Positions 57,179 to 64,000 of a DNA stretch of 64,000 nucleotides are shown here, one piece after another. The notes under the pieces were generated by a model. The model saw only the letters and a list, made by a program, of their open reading frames with translations. It made no database searches and was not told the origin of the DNA. A program made the position numbers and the translations under genes. The stretch's first letter is position 1. Each line of letters starts with the position of its first letter. Source of the stretch: JAITWN01 sp050486285 (lineage in GTDB: Bacteria; Pseudomonadota; Gammaproteobacteria; SZUA-140); the NCBI GenBank assembly GCA_050486285.1, contig JBJHCZ010000008.1:1-64000 (forward strand), written 5' to 3'.

Positions 57179-58261
57179 ATGCTGCTCTGGCTGACCGACT
57201 GGCTGGTACAGTTCCATACCGGATTCAACGTCTTCAATTACCTGACGCTGCGCTCGATCCTCGGCGTGCTGACCGCGCTGGTGATCTCCTTCGTGATCGG
57301 GCCGGTGATCATCCGCAAGCTGAGCCACTACCAGATCGGTCAGATGGTGCGCGAGGACGGTCCGGCCACCCACCTCGGCAAGGCCGGCACGCCGACGATG
57401 GGCGGCTCGATGATCCTGATCGGCATCGGCGTCAGCACGCTGCTGTGGGCCGACCTGTCGAACCGTCATGTCTGGGTCGTGCTGATCGTCACGATGCTGT
57501 TCGGGGCGATCGGCTGGGTCGACGACTATCGCAAGCTGATCGCGAAAAACCCGAAGGGCCTGTCCGCGCGCGCGAAGCTGTTCTGGCAGACGCTGATCGG
57601 ATTCCTCGCGGCGTATTACCTGTTCTCGAGCGCGCAGAACCCGATCGAGACCCAGTTCATCCTGCCGTTCTTCAAGGACGTCGTCATCGACATCGGCTGG
57701 TGGTTCATCCCGCTCGCCTGCCTGGTCATCGTCGGCTCGAGCAACGCGGTCAACCTGACCGACGGCCTCGACGGCCTCGCGATCCTGCCGGCGGTGATGG
57801 TCGCCGGGGCGCTCGGGGTCATCGCCTACGCGACCGGTCACGCGCGCTTCTCCGAGTATCTCGGCATCCCCTACGTGCCCGGCGTCGGCGAGATGGTCGT
57901 ATTCTGCGGCGCGATCGTCGGCGCCGGTCTCGGTTTCCTGTGGTTCAACACCCACCCGGCGCAGGTGTTCATGGGCGACATCGGCGCGCTCGCGCTCGGT
58001 GCCGCGCTCGGCGTGCTCGCGGTCGTCGTGCGCCAGGAGATCGTGCTGCTGATCATGGGCGGGGTGTTCGTCATCGAGACGCTGTCGGTGATCATCCAGG
58101 TGGTGTCGTACCGGCTGACCGGCCGCCGCATCTTCCGGATGGCGCCGTTGCATCACCACTTCGAACTGAAGGGCTGGCCCGAGCCGCGGGTCATCGTGCG
58201 TTTCTGGATCATCACCGTGATCCTCGTATTGATAGGGCTGGCGAGCCTGAAGATCCGATGA
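57179..58261 (+). CDS. mraY: Phospho-MurNAc-pentapeptide transferase MraY
   Basis: MraY is a polytopic enzyme that makes lipid I from UDP-MurNAc-pentapeptide and undecaprenyl phosphate. The 360-residue product has about ten membrane helices. Landmarks are DGPATHLGKAGTPTMGG, the metal-site Asp residues in GWVDDYRK, SNAVNLTDGLDGLAI, WFNTHPAQVFMGDIGALALG and MAPLHHHFELKGWPE. It is two bases after murF and overlaps murD. Confidence 0.97.
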   Translation: MLLWLTDWLVQFHTGFNVFNYLTLRSILGVLTALVISFVIGPVIIRKLSHYQIGQMVREDGPATHLGKAGTPTMGGSMILIGIGVSTLLWADLSNRHVWVVLIVTMLFGAIGWVDDYRKLIAKNPKGLSARAKLFWQTLIGFLAAYYLFSSAQNPIETQFILPFFKDVVIDIGWWFIPLACLVIVGSSNAVNLTDGLDGLAILPAVMVAGALGVIAYATGHARFSEYLGIPYVPGVGEMVVFCGAIVGAGLGFLWFNTHPAQVFMGDIGALALGAALGVLAVVVRQEIVLLIMGGVFVIETLSVIIQVVSYRLTGRRIFRMAPLHHHFELKGWPEPRVIVRFWIITVILVLIGLASLKIR

Positions 58262-59670
58262 TGGAGGTGTACGAGGCTGAACGCGAGGTCGTGGATATGA
58301 GCAGGCTTGACGCCGTCGCGACGCTGCGCGCGCGCCTCGGGCTTCATGGCCGCACGCTGGTCGTCGGACTCGGTGCGACCGGCTTCTCCTGCGCGCGCTT
58401 CCTGCACCGGCTCGGACTCGAGGTCGCGGTCACCGACAGCCGCGCCGCGCCGCCGCAGCTCGAGGCCGCCCGCCGCGAGCTGCCCGACGTGCCGCTGTTC
58501 GTCGACGGTTTCTCGCTCGATGCGATCGATCATTGCGACCAGGTCGTCGTCAGCCCGGGCCTGTCGCTGCGTCATCCCTGTCTCGATCGCGCCCGCCGCC
58601 TCGGCCGGCCGATCTTCGGCGACATCGAACTGTTCGCCCGCTGCGCCGATGCACCGGTGATCGCGATCACCGGCTCGAACGGCAAGAGCACGGTCACCGC
58701 GCTGAGCGGGGAGATGGCGCGCGTCGCCGGTCTGGACGTCCGTGTCGGCGGCAATATCGGCACGCCGGTGCTCGAACTGCTCGCGGGTCCGGTGCCGGAT
58801 CTGTATGTGCTCGAGCTGTCGAGCTTCCAGCTCGAGACCACCCACAGCCTGGAGGCGCGGGCGGCGACGGTGCTGAACATCTCGCCGGATCATCTCGACC
58901 GCTATCGCGACCTCGACGAGTACCGCGCCGCCAAGCTGCGCATCTTCGGCGGACCCGGAGCGCGCATCGTCAATCGCGACGAGCCGGCGATCAGCGTCGG
59001 CCTGCCGGGCAGCGGTCCGCGGCTGTCGTTCGGCGCCGGCGCGCCGCCCGGCGATGACGATTACGGATTGATAGCCCGGGACGGCGCGTTGTGGCTCGCG
59101 CGCGGCAAAACGCCGCTGATCGCCGCAGCCGATATGCGCATCCGCGGCCGTCACAACGCGGTCAACGCGCTGGCCGCGCTCGCACTCGGCAGCGCGGCCG
59201 GTCTGCCCGACGCGGCGATGCTCGCCGCGCTGCGGGCCTTCCCGGGTCTGCCGCATCGCACCGAGTGGCTCGGCGAGCGCCGCGGCGTTGCCTGGTACAA
59301 CGATTCGAAGGGCACCAATGTCGGCGCGACCATCGCCGCGATCGAGGGCCTCGACGGCAAGGTCGTGCTGATCGCCGGCGGCGTCGGCAAGGGCCAGGAC
59401 TTCACGCCGCTGCGCGCGGCGCTCGCCGGCAAGGCGCGCGCGGTGGTGCTGATCGGCGCCGATGCCGGTCGCATCGAGCAGGTACTCGCCGGCGCTGTCG
59501 AGTTGATTCATGCGCCGGATCTGGGCGCCGCGGTCGATGCCGCGGCCGGCCTTGCCGAAGCGGGCGACAGCGTGCTGCTGTCGCCGGCCTGCGCGAGCTT
59601 CGACATGTTCGCGAACTACGAGGAGCGCGGCCGCCGCTTCGTCGAATTGTTCCGGAGGCTGGCGCCGTGA
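58258..59670 (+). CDS. murD: UDP-MurNAc-L-alanine-D-glutamate ligase MurD
   Basis: MurD adds D-glutamate. From the ATG overlapping the mraY stop it has 470 residues: TLVVGLGATGFSCARFL, the ATP loop GSNGKST at 139-145, LSSFQLETTHSL, NISPDHLDRY, GRHNAVNALAAL, and the C-terminal NDSKGTNVGATIAAI. The start may instead be the ATG for MSRLDAVATL (58297), which would give a more usual length. Confidence 0.95.
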   Translation: MMEVYEAEREVVDMSRLDAVATLRARLGLHGRTLVVGLGATGFSCARFLHRLGLEVAVTDSRAAPPQLEAARRELPDVPLFVDGFSLDAIDHCDQVVVSPGLSLRHPCLDRARRLGRPIFGDIELFARCADAPVIAITGSNGKSTVTALSGEMARVAGLDVRVGGNIGTPVLELLAGPVPDLYVLELSSFQLETTHSLEARAATVLNISPDHLDRYRDLDEYRAAKLRIFGGPGARIVNRDEPAISVGLPGSGPRLSFGAGAPPGDDDYGLIARDGALWLARGKTPLIAAADMRIRGRHNAVNALAALALGSAAGLPDAAMLAALRAFPGLPHRTEWLGERRGVAWYNDSKGTNVGATIAAIEGLDGKVVLIAGGVGKGQDFTPLRAALAGKARAVVLIGADAGRIEQVLAGAVELIHAPDLGAAVDAAAGLAEAGDSVLLSPACASFDMFANYEERGRRFVELFRRLAP

Positions 59671-60866
59671 TCTCCCGTATCCCGGCGACGCTGAAACGGA
59701 CCAGACCGCGGGCGCCGACGGTCGAGCCCTTCGTCATCGACAAGGCCCTGCTGTGGGCGGCGCTGACGCTGCTCGGCATCGGCCTCGTGATGATGGCCTC
59801 GGCATCGATTGCGATCGCCGATCGCGCGCTCGGGCAGCCCTGGTTCTTTCTGATGCGTCAGTCCTTGTTCGCCGGCATCGGCCTGCTTGCCGCCTTCATC
59901 GCGCTGCGCATCCCGCTCGAGCTGCTGGAGCGCTACAGTGGCCTGCTGCTGCTCGGCGCATTCGCGCTGCTCCTGCTGTTGCTGGTCCCCGGCATCGGCA
60001 AGGAGGTCAACGGCAGCACGCGCTGGATCGCGCTCGGGCCGGTCAACCTGCAGCCGGCCGAACTCGCGAAGCTGGCGCTGATCCTGTACCTGTCCGCGTA
60101 CCTGGTGCGGCGCGGCGAGGAGGTGCGCAACGCGATCAGCGGCTTCGCCAAGCCGATGCTGGTCGTCGCGCTGTTGTGCGCGCTCCTGTTGCTGCAGCCG
60201 GACTTCGGCACCGCCGTGGTCATGGCCGGCACCGCCGCCTGCATGATGTTCCTCGGCGGCGTGCGGCTGCGTCAGTTCGCGATCCTGATCGTCGTCGCGT
60301 CCACGGCGCTGGCGGCGCTCGCGGTATCGTCGCCGTATCGCATGGCGCGCATCATGACCTTCATCGATCCGTGGGCCGATCCCTTCGCCAGCGGTTTCCA
60401 GCTGACCCAGGCATTGATCGCGTTCGGCCGCGGCGAATGGTTCGGCGTCGGGCTCGGCAGCTCGATCCAGAAGCTGTTCTACCTGCCCGAGGCCCACACC
60501 GACTTCGTGTTCGCGGTCATCGCCGAGGAGCTCGGCCTGGCCGGATCGCTCGCGGTGATCCTGCTGTTCGCCTTCGTCGTCGCCAAGGCCTTCATGATCG
60601 GCCGCCGCGCCGAACGCGCCGACAAGCCGTTCGGCGCCTGGCTGGCCTACGGCATCGGCGTGTGGATCGGTCTGCAGGCCTTCATCAATATCGGCGTCAA
60701 CATGGGCGTGCTGCCGACCAAGGGCCTGACGCTGCCGCTGATGAGTTACGGCGGCACCAGTCTCGTCGTGTCCTGCGTCGCGATCGCCTTGCTGCTGCGC
60801 GTCGATCACGAGACCCGGCAGACGCTGCTGCGCCGCCTCGGCCGCGACCGGGAGACGTCATGGTGA
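59667..60866 (+). CDS. ftsW: Septal peptidoglycan polymerase FtsW
   Basis: FtsW is the SEDS-family glycosyltransferase that works with FtsI. About 399 residues from a GTG overlapping the murD stop, with about ten membrane helices. SEDS landmarks are NGSTRWIALGPVNLQPAELAKLALI, LLLQPDFGTAVV, IDPWADPFASGFQLTQALIAFGRG, the loop EAHTDFVFAVIAEELGL, and NIGVNMGVLPTKGLTLPLMSYGGTS. Confidence 0.96.
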   Translation: MISRIPATLKRTRPRAPTVEPFVIDKALLWAALTLLGIGLVMMASASIAIADRALGQPWFFLMRQSLFAGIGLLAAFIALRIPLELLERYSGLLLLGAFALLLLLLVPGIGKEVNGSTRWIALGPVNLQPAELAKLALILYLSAYLVRRGEEVRNAISGFAKPMLVVALLCALLLLQPDFGTAVVMAGTAACMMFLGGVRLRQFAILIVVASTALAALAVSSPYRMARIMTFIDPWADPFASGFQLTQALIAFGRGEWFGVGLGSSIQKLFYLPEAHTDFVFAVIAEELGLAGSLAVILLFAFVVAKAFMIGRRAERADKPFGAWLAYGIGVWIGLQAFINIGVNMGVLPTKGLTLPLMSYGGTSLVVSCVAIALLLRVDHETRQTLLRRLGRDRETSW

Positions 60867-61939
60867 CCCGCGTCATGATCATGGCCGGCGGCACCGGCGG
60901 ACATGTGTTCCCGGCACTCGCGGTCGCCGAGCGCCTGCGCGCCGGCGGCGCCGAGGTGCTGTGGCTCGGCACCCGCGCCGGCATCGAGGCCGGCGTCGTG
61001 CCGCGTGCCGGGATCCCGCTCGAGACCGTCGCGATCTCCGGCCTGCGCGGCAAGGGCGCGCTCGGCTGGTTGCTGCTGCCGCTGCGGTTGCTGCTGGCGA
61101 TGACGCAGTCGCTCGCGGTGATCATGCGCTTCCGCCCGATGGTGATCCTCGGCATGGGCGGCTTCGTCGCCGGTCCCGGCGGGCTGGTCGGCTGGCTGCT
61201 GCGCAAACCGCTGCTGGTCCATGAACAGAACGCGATCGCCGGCATGACCAACCGCTGGCTCGCGCGCCTCGCGACGCGCGCGCTGGTCGCCTTCCCGGAT
61301 GCGCTGCCCGCGCGCCTGCACCCGGTCGTCACCGGCAATCCGGTGCGCGATGCGATCGCCGCGCTGCCGCCGCCGGAGGCGCGGCTCGCCGGTCGCGAGG
61401 GTCCGCCGCGCCTGCTGGTGCTCGGCGGCAGCCAGGGCGCGCGCGGTCTCAACGGCGCGCTGCCCGTCGCGATCGCCGCGCTGCCGGCCGATGCGCGACC
61501 CGTCATCCGTCACCAGGCCGGGCGCGGGCGCGACGACGAGGTGCGCCGCGCCTATGCCGAACGCGCGCTGCCGGCCGAAGTCGATGCCTTTATCGACGAC
61601 ATGGCCACCGCCTATGCCTGGGCCGATGTCGTCGTCTGCCGCGCCGGCGCGCTGACCATCGCGGAGTTGACCGCGGCCGGCCTCGGCGCGGTGCTGGTGC
61701 CGTACCCGCATGCGGTCGACGATCACCAGACCCGCAATGCGGCGTTCCTGGTCGAGGCCGGCGCCGCGTTGCTGGTGGCGGAAGGCGAGGACCTGGCGCG
61801 CCGCCTCGCGGACGCGCTCGCGCCGCTGCTCCGTGACCGCGCGCGCGCGCGCTCGATGGCGGTGGCCGCGCGAAGCCTGGCGCGGCCCGATGCCGCCGGT
61901 GAGGTTGCACGACATTGCCTGGAGCTGGCCGATGCCTGA
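60860..61939 (+). CDS. murG: UDP-GlcNAc transferase MurG (lipid II synthase)
   Basis: MurG transfers GlcNAc to lipid I at the cytoplasmic membrane face. The 359-residue GT-B protein has GGTGGHVFPALAVAE at 10-24, GTRAGIEAGVVP, GMGGFVAGPGG, VHEQNAIAGMTNRWLAR, GNPVRDA, GGSQGARGLN and the C-terminal VVCRAGALTIAEL with YPHAVDDHQTRNA. It overlaps ftsW by 7 nt and murC by 8 nt. Confidence 0.96.
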   Translation: MVTRVMIMAGGTGGHVFPALAVAERLRAGGAEVLWLGTRAGIEAGVVPRAGIPLETVAISGLRGKGALGWLLLPLRLLLAMTQSLAVIMRFRPMVILGMGGFVAGPGGLVGWLLRKPLLVHEQNAIAGMTNRWLARLATRALVAFPDALPARLHPVVTGNPVRDAIAALPPPEARLAGREGPPRLLVLGGSQGARGLNGALPVAIAALPADARPVIRHQAGRGRDDEVRRAYAERALPAEVDAFIDDMATAYAWADVVVCRAGALTIAELTAAGLGAVLVPYPHAVDDHQTRNAAFLVEAGAALLVAEGEDLARRLADALAPLLRDRARARSMAVAARSLARPDAAGEVARHCLELADA

Positions 61940-63418
61940 GGCGAGCCGCATGCTGATGACGATCCATCGCGCCGCGCGCGACGACGAACGCGCCGCCGGC
62001 GCCCCCGCCTTCGACGCGGTGCGCATGGGCCGCGTCCGTCGCATCCACCTGGTCGGCATCGGCGGCTCGGGGATGAGCGGCATCGCCGAGGTGCTGTCGA
62101 ATCTCGGTTACCGGGTCTCGGGCTCCGACGTCGCCGAGAACGCCGGCGTGCGCCGCCTGCGCGGACTCGGCGTCGAGATCGCGATCGGCCACGCCGCCGC
62201 GACCGTCGAGGGTTGCGACGTCGTTGTCCAGTCCTCGGCGATCGGCGAAGACAATCCCGAGATCCGCGCCGCCCACGAGCGCAAGATCCCGGTCGTCGCG
62301 CGCGCGGAGATGCTCGCCGAGCTGATGCGCTTCCGTTACGGCATCGCCGTCGCCGGCACCCACGGCAAGACCACGGTGACCAGCCTGGTGACCAGCCTGC
62401 TCGCCGAGGGCGGCCTCGATCCGACCTTCGTCATCGGCGGCCGCCTGAACAGCACCGGCGGCAATGCGCGCCTCGGCAGCGGGCGCTACCTGGTCGCCGA
62501 GGCCGACGAGAGCGACGCCTCGTTCCTGCGCCTGCAGCCGCTGCTCGCGATCGTCACCAACATCGACGCCGATCATATGGCGACCTATGGCGGCGACTTC
62601 GGACGCCTGCGTCACGCCTTCCTCGAATTCCTCCATCACCTGCCGTTCTACGGCCTGGCGGTGGTCTGCATCGACGATCCGGTCATCGGCGGGATGATCC
62701 CGGACATCTCGCGGCCGGTCGTCACCTACGGCTTCGACGCGCGCGCCGACCTCCGCGCGCGCGATGTCGTGTTCAGCGGCGCGAGCTCGCGCTTCATCGT
62801 CGAGCGGCCCGGCGCGGCACCGCTCGAGGTCCGGCTCAATCTTGCCGGCCGGCACAACGTGCTGAACGCGCTCGCCGCGCTCGCGGTCGCGCAGGAACTC
62901 GGCGTGCCCGACGAGGCATCGCGGCGCGCGCTGGCGGCGTTCGCCGGGATCGGGCGGCGCTTCCACAGCTACGGCGAGATCGCGACCGCGGCCGGCGCGG
63001 TGCTGATGATCGATGACTACGGCCATCACCCGCGCGAGATCCAGGCGGTGGTGCAGGCAGTGCGCGACGGCTGGCCGGGGCGGCGCATCGTGCTGGTGTT
63101 CCAGCCCCATCGCTATTCGCGCACCCGCGACCTGTTCGAGGACTTCAGCCAGGTGCTGTCGGAGGTCGACGAGTTGCTGTTGCTCGAGGTCTATGCCGCC
63201 GGAGAGGCGCCCGTCGCGAACGCCGACAGCCGCAGCCTGTGCCGGTCGATCCGCGCCCGCGGGCGGGTCGAACCGCTGTTCGTCGCCGGCGGCGACGAAC
63301 TCGCGAAGGCGCTCGCCGGGCGGCTGCGCGACGGCGACATCCTGCTGACGATGGGCGCCGGCGACATCGGCGCGATCGCGGCGCGGTTGCCGGACGCGCT
63401 GGCCGCAGGAGGCCGGAC

Positions 63419-63422
<4 letters not shown>
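61932..63422 (+). CDS. murC: UDP-MurNAc-L-alanine ligase MurC
   Basis: MurC adds L-alanine, the first stem-peptide residue. The 496-residue product has IHLVGIGGSGMSGIAEVL, SGSDVAENAGVRRL, the ATP loop GTHGKTT at 142-148, EADESDASFLRL, NIDADHMATYGGDF, and DDYGHHPREI. The lead of about 35 residues before IHLVGIGG could be shorter if an internal ATG is used. It overlaps murB by ATGA. Confidence 0.96.

Positions 63423-64000
<578 letters not shown>

Overview
This is a high-GC chromosomal segment of a gammaproteobacterium, most likely a chemolithoautotroph of the Chromatiales/Acidiferrobacterales kind. Gammaproteobacterial markers are the LpoA-YraN-DolP block, SspA/SspB, PurT, DsbB, MlaA, an OprI-like lipoprotein and the dcw cluster. 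Autotrophy is indicated by a form I RuBisCO operon (cbbL, cbbS, cbbQ, cbbO) with a divergent cbbR and no carboxysome genes. A run of ten N at 6183-6192 marks an assembly gap inside a repeat. Lineage is inferred from gene content only.

Layout. 0.1-7.3 kb: rsmE, bioA, a 2-Cys peroxiredoxin, a membrane-anchored VWA protein, a bactofilin, a small conserved protein and a D-Ala-D-Ala-ligase-like ATP-grasp protein. 7.5-12.2 kb: a 47-residue membrane protein, the overlapping birA-coaX-SPOR operon, and a YcbK/YcbB peptidoglycan pair. 12.36 kb: tRNA-Thr(TGT), then a less GC-rich patch with a DUF3293 protein and a lipoprotein. 14.0-19.4 kb: a CBS protein and a translationally coupled signalling operon (105-aa protein, HDOD, hybrid kinase, CheY-like regulator, HDOD) behind a near-consensus sigma-28 promoter. 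19.4-27.1 kb: purT, RNase D, a periplasmic protein, an M16C peptidase and a third HDOD protein. 27.2-32.4 kb: envelope and redox genes (L,D-transpeptidase, OprI-like lipoprotein, msrB, mlaA, dsbB, fpr). 32.5-37 kb: rubredoxin reductase, pentapeptide-repeat, pirin and TraB-family genes. 37.2-43.5 kb: cbbO-cbbQ-cbbS-cbbL and divergent cbbR. 43.6-50.5 kb: sspAB, a FAD-linked oxidase, dolP-yraN-lpoA, rsmI and rnpB. 50.7 kb to the end: the dcw division/cell-wall cluster mraZ-rsmH-ftsL-ftsI-murE-murF-mraY-murD-ftsW-murG-murC-murB, with murB cut by the window edge.

Two intergenic repeat families decorate the window. One is a set of five long near-perfect palindromes (33.6, 35.5, 37.0, 39.6 and 49.1 kb) that share a 52-53-nt core but have different arms, each arm matched by an exact complement. 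The other is a short GGGGTCAGAGT-type inverted repeat found at gene 3' ends, which in two cases supplies the gene's own stop codon.

Much of the window concerns the cell envelope: precursor synthesis and division (dcw), PBP activation (LpoA), L,D-transpeptidases, SPOR proteins, lipoproteins and lipid transport. The other themes are CO2 fixation and an HDOD-centred signalling module that its promoter ties to the motility regulon.
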